Below, one piece after another: positions 1-9,262 of a stretch of 64,000 nt of DNA. Source of the DNA: JAJTHC01 sp044348005. GTDB lineage: Bacteria; Cyanobacteriota; Vampirovibrionia; Vampirovibrionales; JAJTHC01. How positions within the stretch are numbered: the first letter of the stretch is position 1; each line of letters opens with the position of its first letter. The position numbers were made by a program, and so were the translations under genes. The stretch covers positions 62,001-126,000 of the forward strand of contig JBIKTR010000001.1 in assembly GCA_044348005.1 (NCBI GenBank), read 5' to 3'. A model generated the notes under the pieces. That model saw only the letters and a program-made list of their open reading frames with translations. It ran no database searches and had not been told where the DNA came from.

Positions 1-209
1 GTTACAGAAAAATCGCTGTAGTGAGGCCGTTCTGCAGGGTTTTTATTTTGCCCCCCCACACGAGGGGTGAGGGCAGGTTTGGACTTAGTGCTTGATGCTG
101 AAGCACCCGAAGGACGACCTGTTGAGCTAGAGGGCGTACGGTTTTTCGCCTGCGGTTTTGCATAAGATTTAGCGTTGGAAGAAGAACGAGAACTCGGACG
201 CTTATTCAT
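1..209 (-). CDS. Partial basic Ser/Lys/Pro-rich protein, N-terminal end only
   Basis: Reading leftward from an ATG at 209 the frame stays open to the window edge, giving about 69 residues. They are rich in Ser, Lys, Arg, Pro and Ala, with no hydrophobic segment and no recognisable domain, so this looks like a disordered basic leader. RNA-modifying enzymes such as TrmH-type methyltransferases or pseudouridine synthases often carry such leaders, but that is only a guess. No good Shine-Dalgarno sequence precedes the ATG on the minus strand. A run of seven C lies near base 55. Confidence 0.45.
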   Translation of the reverse strand, partial: MNKRPSSRSSSNAKSYAKPQAKNRTPSSSTGRPSGASASSTKSKPALTPRVGGQNKNPAERPHYSDFSV

Positions 210-363
210 GGATGAACCTTTGTTTTAGGAGGAATTACAGTAACATAATAAAACAAGGTGAAAATGCGGAAACTAAGTATATCATCTACTCGTTTGTGCT
301 TGTCATGAACTTGTCAAAGAATAGTGTAATGCAAAAGAAAGGCCATCGCAAGGGGCGCTGTGT

Positions 364-876
364 TCAATAAATGGCTTCCCACCTGGGGGAATCTTTAAAC
401 ACTCGAAGGGCAATAATGGTTTGGGCTTCTGTCAAGTAAAAATAGTGACGCGTCAAGGCGGGTACCACAATCCAGTCGCCTTTTTGGACGACCAATTCAA
501 AGGCATCACCTACTTGTGGCACAAAGCCAAAAATGCCGGCCCCATGTAAAATAACGCGGACTTCATCATCTTCATGGTGATGTTCAGGACGAAAGGCGTT
601 TAAAATACCGTCTAAGTTGGGGGTTTCAGGCGTAAGTCCGACAATGTCTTCATACTGGTACCCAAAACGATGCTTAAGCTGAGCTAAAGGGGCTTTTACC
701 GCTTCTAGCGCCACGGCTTGTACATCAGGTGATGCCAAAATCGTCTCGCCTTCAACGTCCGCCAAGTCTTCTGACGACCACGCCCCAATATGGATGCCTG
801 CGCGTGAACAGGCGTCTTGAATTAAGGCCTCCTCAGAACTGAGAAACGTTCCGTGTGAATTAAGCAGTTGAATCAT
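364..876 (-). CDS. mtnD: Acireductone dioxygenase
   Basis: A 170-residue cupin matching the acireductone dioxygenase (ARD) family, which cleaves 1,2-dihydroxy-5-(methylthio)pent-1-en-3-one in the methionine salvage pathway. The metal-binding pattern HxHxxxE is visible as H99, H101 and E105, with the fourth ligand at H144. The spacing matches the well-studied Klebsiella enzyme, whose ligands are two His, a Glu and a distal His. The bound metal (Fe or Ni) decides the product and cannot be read from sequence. No other methionine salvage gene is nearby. It lies just downstream of argS on the same strand, 55 bases away, so it may share that transcript. Confidence 0.9.
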   Translation of the reverse strand: MIQLLNSHGTFLSSEEALIQDACSRAGIHIGAWSSEDLADVEGETILASPDVQAVALEAVKAPLAQLKHRFGYQYEDIVGLTPETPNLDGILNAFRPEHHHEDDEVRVILHGAGIFGFVPQVGDAFELVVQKGDWIVVPALTRHYFYLTEAQTIIALRVFKDSPRWEAIY

Positions 877-931
877 AGGGCAAATTGTTCTTTCCTCGCC
901 TAATTTTTTGGCGCTTAGGGTGTATTAGGCA

Positions 932-2758
932 TTACATTTGTTCAGGGGCTGTAACACCGAGTAAATCTAAGGCTTGAGCCAGCGTCATACGCAACACATC
1001 CACCAGCAATAAACGAGCCAACGCCTGTTGTGGGTCTTCACACAAGACCCGACACGCCGCATAAAGCGAATGAAAATCACTGGACAAATCCAGTGCATAA
1101 CGCGCAATTAAGTGTGGGGCATTCACACGCCCCGCGTCTTCCACCCGTTCTGTGAAAGACACCAATAGCAAGATGGTTTCACGCACCTTGTTATACGCCT
1201 GAGGATTGTCTTCAAAAGGCTTTAAAAGAAGTGCCTCCCACGTTTCTGCGGTGATGCTTTGCTTAAAAGCGTCATAGTCTTTTTTATTAAAGCGTGCTGG
1301 TGACTCTTCGCCAGTTTCTAAGTCCACGAGGTTGTTAAACGCATTTCGTAAAATGCCACAAGCTCTGGCATGGGCGTACTGCGTGTAAAACACGGGGTTT
1401 TCATCACTGGCTGAAGTGGCTAAATCAACGTCAAACTCAATGGTGCTGTCTGCAGAACGAGACACCAGCCAAAAACGAGCCGCATCCACCCCGACTTCTT
1501 CAATCACATCTTCCAAGGTCAACATGGTTTTACGCTTACCCATTCGGGTTTTGGCCCCTTCTACGACCAAATTCACCAACTGACCTAAAATAATCACCAA
1601 GCGCTTGGAATCATGCCCCAAGGCTTGCATGGCCGCAGTAATGCGAGACACATACCCGTGATGATCAGCTCCCCAAATGTTGACAATAGACGTAAACTGT
1701 TCGGGCCGGTTGAATTTATCGTCGTGATACGCTACATCGGCCGTTAGGTAGGTATAAGAACCATCGCTCTTTACAAGGACACGATCTTTGTCATCCCCAA
1801 CATCAGTGGATTTAATCCACAACGCACCACCTTCTTCAAACGTCACGCCTTTACTGTTCAAGCGTTCTAACGTTTTTTCAACCACGCCAGACTGATGCAA
1901 ATGACTTTCCATCTGCCAAATGTCAAATGATGTTTTAAAGCGTTTAAGCAAGTCTTGCTGAAGCGTCAACATCGCATTTCGGCTCATATTGCGCAGTTCA
2001 AACAGCAATTCTTGCGAAGGCAAGTCTTCTAGACGCTGGACACCCACTTGCTGAAACAAGTAGCGAATGGCTTGGGCATTGTGGTCTTCTTCCAAGTATT
2101 CTAAAGCCAAATTCTTCACGTATTCACCGGGGTAGTATAAAAACTTTTCACCTTCTACAGGAGTGGGAAATGGGGCAAGTTGTAAGGCTTCTAAGGCTCT
2201 AAACCAAACGCTATTGGCCATATTCGTCATTTGCTGACCGTAATCATTCACGAAAAATTCGCTTACCACGCTTGCCCCATTGTGCTGCCAAATACGGCGC
2301 AAGCTGTCTCCCAAGGCGGCCCAGCGTCCATGCCCCAAATGCAAAGGCCCTGTTGGGTTTGCGGAAACAAACTCTAAAAGCAAACGTTCCCCTTGCATAC
2401 TGTTATTTTGACCCGCCTTTTGAAGCCCTTTCAAAGTGGGCAAAAGAGCTTCCAGTAAAGACGCTTGCGTTGCCTTGAAATTAATAAACCCTCCAATGGC
2501 GGTAGCCTTAAAGTTACCAAGGTGAAGATGAGGTAGCAACATTGTAGCAATCACCGCAGGAGCGAGCTTCGTGTAACGTGCCAAAAAAGAGATATTCACC
2601 GCATAATCGCCATACTCTCGATGCTTCGGCTGTTCCATTTTTAAGCCTTGTGAAATAATGTCTTGCCACTGCGTTTCACTTAACGATTCACAGGCATTAA
2701 AAAGGGTTTTTAAGGGTAACAGGTGTTCAATTAAACAATGATGTAAGGCAGATTTCAT
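932..2758 (-). CDS. argS: Arginyl-tRNA synthetase
   Basis: A 608-residue class I aminoacyl-tRNA synthetase that charges tRNA-Arg. An N-terminal Add-1-like tRNA-binding domain covers about residues 1-110. The HIGH motif appears as HLGH at 140-143 inside SANPTGPLHLGHGRW, which is typical of ArgS. The KMSKS position is occupied by MGKRKT near residue 410, a variation common in this family. The C-terminal 120 residues form the helical anticodon-binding domain. Length is slightly above the usual 550-590. The start ATG at 2758 begins MKSALHH. It sits upstream of mtnD with a short gap. Confidence 0.96.
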   Translation of the reverse strand: MKSALHHCLIEHLLPLKTLFNACESLSETQWQDIISQGLKMEQPKHREYGDYAVNISFLARYTKLAPAVIATMLLPHLHLGNFKATAIGGFINFKATQASLLEALLPTLKGLQKAGQNNSMQGERLLLEFVSANPTGPLHLGHGRWAALGDSLRRIWQHNGASVVSEFFVNDYGQQMTNMANSVWFRALEALQLAPFPTPVEGEKFLYYPGEYVKNLALEYLEEDHNAQAIRYLFQQVGVQRLEDLPSQELLFELRNMSRNAMLTLQQDLLKRFKTSFDIWQMESHLHQSGVVEKTLERLNSKGVTFEEGGALWIKSTDVGDDKDRVLVKSDGSYTYLTADVAYHDDKFNRPEQFTSIVNIWGADHHGYVSRITAAMQALGHDSKRLVIILGQLVNLVVEGAKTRMGKRKTMLTLEDVIEEVGVDAARFWLVSRSADSTIEFDVDLATSASDENPVFYTQYAHARACGILRNAFNNLVDLETGEESPARFNKKDYDAFKQSITAETWEALLLKPFEDNPQAYNKVRETILLLVSFTERVEDAGRVNAPHLIARYALDLSSDFHSLYAACRVLCEDPQQALARLLLVDVLRMTLAQALDLLGVTAPEQM

Positions 2759-2836
2759 AAGAATGGCGTTCCCTCATGACTTAAACGTATTCTTATTAAA
2801 GCACAAAGATGCCATTTTAGGTGAGAACCCCAACGT

Positions 2837-3922
2837 CTATAAAAATAGAGGATTCAAACACCCTAGATTAGCACGGTTGAAAGCAGGGGGTGAGTCCCAA
2901 AAAGTCTGCCATTGAAGCGCTGAAAGTCTTTGCACCACAGGTTGTGCTTGAAAAGAATAGGGCTTTATAAAATACGCCAAGGCCATTGCGGTATTGGCTT
3001 GAATCCCTGTTGCAAAACCTTCGATCGGGAATAGCATCCAAGACGCCAAGGCTTCTAAGCCACATGGACACGACGTGTCATACCCTTGTATCACCGATTC
3101 AGGCAACACCACACGCACGAGGGGTAAACCCGTCAAGGGTTCTCGTTCTGTTGGTAAGTACTGTTTTATAAAGTCGTTTTGCTTGATCTGAATACTTTCA
3201 ATACAGGCTTCGACTTGCTTGGCATGCTGAATCAAGTGCGCTTCTACACGGGGGTTGAAAATGGCGTCATTCGCCTTAACCGAACGAATATCTCCTTCGG
3301 TTAAGGCCAGTAACGCCTTTAAAAAATCAACAAAAGGCAGTGTCATGGCTTGCGCGTAAAATAATTCAGTCGTCGGGGCTTGGCCTGTTTTATGTTCACG
3401 TATAATCCAGCGTCCAAACACTTGATGATACCTCACCAATTGCACCACAATAAAAATGTCAAGCATGGAAAAGCCCCAACGTCCCATATAGCGCCTGATT
3501 TCAGCCGACACCTTGAGCGGATGTAAGGGATCTGGAGAAAGTTCCAGCCGTTGAAAAGCATACCCGCCTTGTTTGCTTAAATCATGAAAAAAAGCGGCAA
3601 GTGTCGTGAGTCGTTGCCAGTGAAAAGAAAGCCCTCTAAAGGCGTAGGTTTGACGTGTTTTGGTGATGACTTTAGCCGTATGAACATCCAAAGTGAAATC
3701 ATGGCTTTGGTGTTGCGTATTGGCTAAACCTCGCATGCGTTTCCATTCAGGCACAAACATTTCAAGCAGGCCCGCTTCACTGGCCTGTAAAAAATGAGCT
3801 TCATCGCTTGTTTCAAGTGCTTGAAAAAACGTGGTGGTTTCAATCGCTTGGGGTGTTTCTATCCTCTGCCATAATGACATCATTTGTTTTGCTTCCCTCA
3901 TCTTTCCCTTATAGTGTATCAT
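2837..3922 (-). CDS. HD-domain phosphohydrolase-like protein
   Basis: A 361-residue protein whose first half resembles the HD domain of GlnD and of tRNA nucleotidyltransferase-type proteins: an FVPEWKRMRG stretch, then H74/H81, then FFHDLSK with H113-D114, then further His residues (YHQ) later. These are the usual metal ligands of HD phosphohydrolases. No nucleotidyltransferase domain precedes it, so it is a stand-alone HD protein. The C-terminal 120 residues resemble nothing I recognise. The start at 3922 has a good GGGGAGGGGA ribosome site eight bases upstream; ATGs at 3898 and 3880 are alternatives. Substrate unknown. Confidence 0.72.
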   Translation of the reverse strand: MIHYKGKMREAKQMMSLWQRIETPQAIETTTFFQALETSDEAHFLQASEAGLLEMFVPEWKRMRGLANTQHQSHDFTLDVHTAKVITKTRQTYAFRGLSFHWQRLTTLAAFFHDLSKQGGYAFQRLELSPDPLHPLKVSAEIRRYMGRWGFSMLDIFIVVQLVRYHQVFGRWIIREHKTGQAPTTELFYAQAMTLPFVDFLKALLALTEGDIRSVKANDAIFNPRVEAHLIQHAKQVEACIESIQIKQNDFIKQYLPTEREPLTGLPLVRVVLPESVIQGYDTSCPCGLEALASWMLFPIEGFATGIQANTAMALAYFIKPYSFQAQPVVQRLSALQWQTFWDSPPAFNRANLGCLNPLFL

Positions 3923-3968
3923 AAGGTGACTCCCCTCCCCATGGAATCAAACATAAAGGATTTTTTCT

Positions 3969-4409
3969 ATGACGGCTCCTGCTTCAGACCCTTTTCCTCA
4001 AAAACAAGACAGTCCTTGGTGGACGCTCGTGTATGGCCTGTTTTTCTTTGGCACCTTTGAAACACTTTATTTCTTTCAGCATCAGCTGTTGGTGAAACTT
4101 GCTCAAGTCGTTCCTTCTGCGGAGTTGCTGGCCAAATACATGCTAAGCTACTATGGGGTGGAACATCCCTTTGCCTTTATCCTAGTGGGCATTAAATTGC
4201 TTTCGGCCATTAGTTTAACCCTTATTTTTATGGCTACCTATAAAAGCATCGTTCACTACTGGAAGTCGCAACGTCAAGCATTGTCTCCAGAACAAGTGAA
4301 ATGGCAAATTGAAGATTTAAAAACCCAAATTGCCCTACTGCGTGACGAAAATCAACAACTCAAAGCTTACACCGATACCTTAAAAGCCACGCTTGAAAAA
4401 ATGAGCTAG
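3969..4409 (+). CDS. Small membrane protein with C-terminal coiled coil
   Basis: A 146-residue protein of no recognised family. Two hydrophobic segments lie at about residues 18-36 and 68-92, followed by a charged helical tail (107-145) with heptad-like spacing, rich in Leu, Gln, Glu and Lys, that should form a cytoplasmic coiled coil. It starts 46 bases from the divergent HD-domain gene. Its stop codon overlaps by four bases the stop of the convergent cyclase gene, so the two transcripts must run into each other. Confidence 0.7.
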   Translation: MTAPASDPFPQKQDSPWWTLVYGLFFFGTFETLYFFQHQLLVKLAQVVPSAELLAKYMLSYYGVEHPFAFILVGIKLLSAISLTLIFMATYKSIVHYWKSQRQALSPEQVKWQIEDLKTQIALLRDENQQLKAYTDTLKATLEKMS

Positions 4410-6562
4410 GACTCTTCAGGAGGAAACAACGGCTTTAAAGGCTTTAATGACGTGTTTTGGCTTACATTAAATTTGCCAGAAAAAGGGTTGGTTTTACTTA
4501 GGATTAAACTCGTTTTGGTAAGTGGTTGGGCTGGATCTTGTTTTTCAATCGCTTCTGCTTCTAAGCCTTCAGAAGCGTGAAGCATCGACTGTTCCGCCAA
4601 CACAGACGCTTGTGTATAGCCTTCCTTAAACATATCTTCAAACGTGTAGATGGGGATCTGCTGGTTTTTACCCCGCACTTTAATACTACCTAAGCTACTT
4701 AATTCAGAACCCACGTGAATGTTTTGGCAATGCTTTAGGGTATTTTCTGAAAAAATAAGACACGTATGAAACACTTTGGTTTGATCTTGCAGGCGAGATG
4801 CTGTATTGACGGTGTCTCCAATAGCCGTATATTCCAACTTGTTTTTAGGACCCACAAAGCCCACAAAGGCATACCCACTATTGACGGCCACTCCAATACT
4901 AAAGTCAATGTTGCGTTCTTGCTTCCACTTAAGCGCCAACGATTCGCTTGCGGCGATCATTTTACGGCCTGCTCGCAAGGCCATGTCCGCATGCTGGGTG
5001 GATTCTAAAGGCGCCCCAAACATAATTAAGGCCCCATCCCCCATGAACTTGTCTACTGTTCCGCGGTATTCATTGGCAATTTCTTCAATCTGGGTGTACC
5101 ACGTGTTTAAAATTTCGGTTACTTCTTTAGGCGGTAAGTTTTCAGAAAGCTTGGTGAAGTTACGAATATCCACAAACATGCTACTAATATCAATCCGTTT
5201 ACCTCCCGCTGCTAAACGTGTTTTCTTGGTTTTAATTTCACGTAAAACCGATTTTGACACCAATTGAGCCATATTCAATTCCAAGTTTCGCAGATTTTTT
5301 TCTTCCACAATGCGCCAATAGTATTCCGCCACAATAAAAGAAATCACAGCCACCGCAGGAGGCGTTACAAAAGGAAAAATGAGATTAAAGGCACGAGGCA
5401 TAAAACAGGCCAATAATGTATACACCGAAATGCTCGTTAAGGTTAAAATTATCGGAAAAACGGGTTTTCGAATGACTAAACGAGGTAAAAAACTCATGCT
5501 GAATAACACCGCCATGGCAACCCAAGTATGCCAAGTCGGGGCTTTGTGCAAGGTCTTGCCTTGTTGAATGTTGTCCATCGCCGTGGCCACCACATCCGCT
5601 TCAAGATGCCGTTCATGCAACACCGTTCGTTGTGTCAACGCCCCTATAGAAGTTAAATTGGTGAGTACCACAGTACTTCCTTTAAGCTTAGCTCTTAAGG
5701 CAGGGTCATACTGCTGGTACAAGGTCATCATATCCGTAACAGGCCGTGTTGAAAAAACATCGCCGTAAAAATAGCCGCTGTTTTTTGACCACCGCAGCAT
5801 CAAGCGTCCGTGATCATCCGCCTTAATTTGAAGATCTTTTGCTTTAGTCAGGCGATTAGGCAGTACCTTAATGAGCTTGCCTTCATGTAAAAGGGTTTTT
5901 TGTTGAGATTCAAACCATGATGCTTTATTAGAATGGCTTTGTGCATTAAAGCGTTGCATTAAACCTGAAATCGCCATGCTCGGCAGGGGGGATGGTGCCT
6001 GCTTGGCAAGAGTAAACGCGGTATAATCCTGCGGGGCATAGATGAGGGGGAAATAGAGGCTGTCTATGGTTCTTGTGTTGAGGTCTTCATTGCGTAACTC
6101 ACCCTGGCCATAAATCCCAATGCGTTCGTCGCCTATATAGCGATCGCCTTCAAGTAGTTTTGAAACAGGAAAGCCTTGGGTAATTTTTAGCTGGCCCGTT
6201 TTCCAACTTTGCCATTTGGTGTTATAGGTATGCCCTGGTGCCAAAACCAGTACCACATTCGCTATGTTTAACGCTTGTAAATCTTTCAGCAGACGTTTAT
6301 AAAACGCATCGTTTAAAGTGCTGGTGTGAAAACGTTTCTTTAAAAACTCGGTCGATCTATCGTCTAAACCTAGAATCAGGGTTTCTTCATTCAAGGAAGA
6401 TTCTGTTTTTTGTTGCCATTTCATATATTGCCGTAAGGCTTCATATTCAGCCGAAGGTAACGAACACAGCAGTATGATCATCAAGATCAACAACACACCG
6501 CCTAAAAAAAGCTGTGATTTCAGGGTGATTAACCATGTTTTAAGGGAATCATTCAGCTGCAC
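4406..6562 (-). CDS. Class III adenylate/guanylate cyclase with CHASE2 sensor
   Basis: A 718-residue signalling protein. Transmembrane helix 1 (about 12-33) is followed by a large extracytoplasmic region fitting a CHASE2 sensor domain, then a cluster of three hydrophobic helices (about 345-415), then a class III cyclase domain (about 450-640). Catalytic features are visible: a metal Asp in FVDIRNFT, the second in MGDGALIMFG, and the substrate and transition-state region in EYTAIGDTVNTASRLQ. The C-terminal 80 residues are low-complexity. The expected product is cAMP or cGMP in response to an external signal. Such fusions are common in Cyanobacteria and relatives. No cAMP receptor lies nearby. 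Confidence 0.9.
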   Translation of the reverse strand: MQLNDSLKTWLITLKSQLFLGGVLLILMIILLCSLPSAEYEALRQYMKWQQKTESSLNEETLILGLDDRSTEFLKKRFHTSTLNDAFYKRLLKDLQALNIANVVLVLAPGHTYNTKWQSWKTGQLKITQGFPVSKLLEGDRYIGDERIGIYGQGELRNEDLNTRTIDSLYFPLIYAPQDYTAFTLAKQAPSPLPSMAISGLMQRFNAQSHSNKASWFESQQKTLLHEGKLIKVLPNRLTKAKDLQIKADDHGRLMLRWSKNSGYFYGDVFSTRPVTDMMTLYQQYDPALRAKLKGSTVVLTNLTSIGALTQRTVLHERHLEADVVATAMDNIQQGKTLHKAPTWHTWVAMAVLFSMSFLPRLVIRKPVFPIILTLTSISVYTLLACFMPRAFNLIFPFVTPPAVAVISFIVAEYYWRIVEEKNLRNLELNMAQLVSKSVLREIKTKKTRLAAGGKRIDISSMFVDIRNFTKLSENLPPKEVTEILNTWYTQIEEIANEYRGTVDKFMGDGALIMFGAPLESTQHADMALRAGRKMIAASESLALKWKQERNIDFSIGVAVNSGYAFVGFVGPKNKLEYTAIGDTVNTASRLQDQTKVFHTCLIFSENTLKHCQNIHVGSELSSLGSIKVRGKNQQIPIYTFEDMFKEGYTQASVLAEQSMLHASEGLEAEAIEKQDPAQPLTKTSLILSKTNPFSGKFNVSQNTSLKPLKPLFPPEES

Positions 6563-6733
6563 AATAAATACCTAAGTCGTAAAGGGAAAGACGTTCCTCA
6601 CTTATCGAGACTTTGGTGAATTCCTAAAACCCGTTCCTTCTAATAATGGAAACACTGCACCCTTTTCCCGATTATTAGATACAATACAAGGAAAGACGAT
6701 TGTCACTCCCGCCCCCATTCTATTTGAGATTTT

Positions 6734-7603
6734 ATGCTAGACACCTACCTTGTGACCAATATCAAAGACGTTGGACTGATCCGTTGGGAATATACGGGTC
6801 TTCCGTTGCACGTGTACATTGCCCCCTTTCACTGGTACCAAAAAGAAAAGCAAGACAAAGCCAAGCATTATGAACAGATGATCTGGCAGGGCTTTGAATT
6901 GTGGTCTCAACTTTCAGGGGGGGTGGTGACGTTTCATCGGGTGGGCACCTTGCAGGATTCTCAAATCAACGTCGTTTGGCGACGGGTAGATCGAAAAAGC
7001 CTAGGGCACTGCGAATATACCTGGGATCCTAAAGGACGCATCTACTCCGCTGAAATTTCCATTGGCTTAAGCGACGGTCGCGTTCACCATTATTATGACA
7101 ATCCTGAAGAAGTCAAACGCACCATTTTACATGAAATTGGGCATGCCTTGGGCTTAGGCCATAGCAACCATGTTCGAGACATCATGTACCCCACGCACCA
7201 AATCGGCGTTAATCAAATTTCCATGCGAGATGTAGAGACCTTGCGCTGGCTGTACAAACTCCCAACAGGTTTTGACTACTTAAGCGAAGCCCAACGATTG
7301 GGCTTACCCATGGAATCACGTATTGATGAAGTGGTAGAGGCCCTTTACTTGCGTCCGTCGTATTCAGCGACTTCGCTTAGTGGGCAAGCCAATGGCTTTA
7401 GCAACGTTTTAGAAAACGCCCAAACGGCGGCCAAAGGCTTAGATATTCAAGCTCAACAAGACGTATTGACTCAAAAAGGGCGTTATTTAATGGCCACTAG
7501 CTTGATTCAAGTGGAACCGCTTCAACTTCCAGAACCTTCTGCGATGAGGGCGTCAGAAAAACCGAAAAAACAAGCCCCCTTATGGATCCCTCCCCAAACA
7601 TAA
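6734..7603 (+). CDS. Matrixin-like zinc metalloprotease
   Basis: A 289-residue protein with a textbook metzincin active site, HEIGHALGLGH (H133, E134, H137, H143), followed by a Met-turn at IMYP (M151). The layout upstream (chain of about 130 residues including a WSQLSGGVVTF-type strand) fits the catalytic domain of matrixin-like peptidases (M10-type). The 130-residue tail is predicted disordered. No signal peptide is visible: an in-frame stop at 6725 rules out a longer start. If it acts outside the cell it must leave by another route, or it may be intracellular. Nine A bases directly after the stop belong to a minus-strand terminator. Confidence 0.85.
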   Translation: MLDTYLVTNIKDVGLIRWEYTGLPLHVYIAPFHWYQKEKQDKAKHYEQMIWQGFELWSQLSGGVVTFHRVGTLQDSQINVVWRRVDRKSLGHCEYTWDPKGRIYSAEISIGLSDGRVHHYYDNPEEVKRTILHEIGHALGLGHSNHVRDIMYPTHQIGVNQISMRDVETLRWLYKLPTGFDYLSEAQRLGLPMESRIDEVVEALYLRPSYSATSLSGQANGFSNVLENAQTAAKGLDIQAQQDVLTQKGRYLMATSLIQVEPLQLPEPSAMRASEKPKKQAPLWIPPQT

Positions 7604-7637
7604 AAAAAAACCTGTAGCGAAATAAATCTACTACAGG
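7602..7637 (-). terminator. Rho-independent terminator, minus strand
   Basis: Arms at 7611-7617 and 7631-7637 form a 7-bp stem (CCTGTAG/CTACAGG). Read on the minus strand the stem is followed by nine T (A run at 7602-7610). On the plus strand no T run follows, so it can only end leftward transcription, although no minus-strand gene is known to its right. Confidence 0.6.
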
Positions 7638-8182
7638 GGGACATAGGCATATCATAGGGAGGAGAAAATAGAGAGAGGGACAGTTGGTTGAGCGGGGGGA
7701 ATGAGCCGTGAAGCGGGAAACGGTTGATGCTTCATTGTTTCAAGGCGCTGGCTCAAAGGAGCGATTGAACCCTGTGCGTCAATGAAAGGGGGCGTTCTGT
7801 ACAACGTGCCAAGACCGTTTGAAGTGGGGTGGCTTACCCAGCAGAAAAGGCCGTGAGTGGTACAAAATCGAACACTGAAGCAAGGAGCATTAGGCGGGGT
7901 GACTTTTCAAACAGAGGGATTAAGAGAAAGGGGCGAGTGGTTTGTGTGACTCGCGTCTTACCTCTTAATAAAGGCTCACAAGGCGTCGAAATTGCGCGAT
8001 TGTAACGCTTTGTAAACGTCTGTTTTTAAACGATTACAAAAGCCTTATTTTTCACGCGGGACTATATTATAGTCGTGGAAGTCCCTTCAGCTAACCTGAA
8101 TTAAGGAAGGCATTACAGCTTAAAGCGGTTTCGTCGAAAAATACACGTACCCTTGCTCCACAATCACCAAGGTTTTCTGATC
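7638..8182. other. Gene-poor 545-bp gap with operator-like palindrome
   Basis: No convincing gene on either strand. The only long open minus-strand frame (about 7670-7905) has no good start, no ribosome site and a biased Pro/Ser composition. I searched for tmRNA, RNase P and SRP hallmarks and saw none. Near the right end, 8060-8074 is a perfect inverted repeat GACTAT-ATT-ATAGTC that overlaps a TATATT-like promoter element and probably belongs to the control region of the gene at 8183. TTGTAA-type motifs cluster at about 8000-8040. The left-edge terminator faces this gap. Confidence 0.5.
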
Positions 8183-9199
8183 ATGGATTCACGGTTTCAC
8201 AAGTTAAGCAGAAGCCTCCTTCCCTGCGGGGTCTTACTCAGCTTACTTACCGTGCTTGCTCCAAGTTGGGCCGCGATCCCGTACAAACTCTCTCCCCACG
8301 CGCCAGCTTACCTACAGTTTAAGCCCTATAATTCCCCTGCGGGCTTTATAGAACAGGACTTATGGTGGATTGAAGAAGAGTACTTGCGTCGCACGCATCC
8401 GCTCATTGCCCCCGATTTTTCAGGGTACGTGTATGGGGAAGTTTTGTTTTTGCCTGATGTTCGCCAAACCTTTAGTACCTTGTATTGGGTGCCTTTGCCT
8501 AAAGGGCCGTTTGTACGTTCTTCCATGGATTTAACACCCCCTACGGTTCAACACAGCAAAGACCCCCAAACCTATTTAAGTTACTTTGATGAACAAGCCA
8601 TGTTACAAAGACGTTCAGCCCTGTTGAAGGTGAATCAAGGCGAACCTAAAAACTTTTCTTTTGAAACACTCACCCCCGTGGATTGGTCGAGCAATAGCCA
8701 ACGGCTGTTATTTAAGCGTCGTGCAGGATTGCTCTATACGGGCTTAAGAGCCAGTGATGTATTGGTCTGGGACGCTAAAAAAGGCAGTATCTCACTATAT
8801 CAAGAACTCACCCGTGCCTTGGCCTACCACTTTATTACCCTAGGCAAAGGGCAGAGCATGAACCCTCGAATCGCGAACATGGCGTGGGACGTTGAACCCT
8901 TGGGCTGGAAAGAAGGGTCTAACGATATTTTTTACTGGCGTGCTTGGGCGTACACAAATTACCCTGAAAAAACTCGCTACCCCTTAGGCTTGTGGAGCTA
9001 TCATGTGGATCTCGCAGAAAGCCGATTGTTGGATGTGGAGGAGTTCCGCCTTCCTTCAGATGTAGCACAAAACGGGTTTGTGCCTGTTTTGAATACCCCT
9101 CCTGATCCAAACACTCCCCCACAGGCTTACCAAAAGACAAAAACAGGGAGTCAGCCCCCTAAAACGAAGCACCCCAAACAGCGACAAATCTTTTTTTAG
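8183..9199 (+). CDS. Secreted protein of unknown function, possibly beta-propeller-like
   Basis: A 338-residue protein starting at MDSRFHKLSR, with a clear signal peptide: basic start, hydrophobic core LLPCGVLLSLLTVLA and a likely cut after APSWAA. A TTG ten codons upstream is a poorer start because it would bury the signal. The mature chain is rich in Trp and Tyr. One section (VDWSSNSQRLLF followed by VLVWDAKKG) resembles the strand pattern of TolB-like propeller blades, but too few repeats are visible to be sure. The C-terminal 35 residues are Pro/Lys-rich. No family recognised. Confidence 0.7.
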   Translation: MDSRFHKLSRSLLPCGVLLSLLTVLAPSWAAIPYKLSPHAPAYLQFKPYNSPAGFIEQDLWWIEEEYLRRTHPLIAPDFSGYVYGEVLFLPDVRQTFSTLYWVPLPKGPFVRSSMDLTPPTVQHSKDPQTYLSYFDEQAMLQRRSALLKVNQGEPKNFSFETLTPVDWSSNSQRLLFKRRAGLLYTGLRASDVLVWDAKKGSISLYQELTRALAYHFITLGKGQSMNPRIANMAWDVEPLGWKEGSNDIFYWRAWAYTNYPEKTRYPLGLWSYHVDLAESRLLDVEEFRLPSDVAQNGFVPVLNTPPDPNTPPQAYQKTKTGSQPPKTKHPKQRQIFF

Positions 9200-9262
9200 T
9201 GCTATAGTATTTTAAAGCCATCTTTAAGAAAGCCTTATTCAATTTAAAGAGATTTACTGTTC

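Noticed and set aside
4766..5267. Open frames on the plus strand inside the cyclase gene
   Set aside because: Shadows of a strongly supported minus-strand domain.
7638..8182. tmRNA, RNase P RNA or SRP RNA in the gap
   Set aside because: None of the conserved core sequences was found on either strand.
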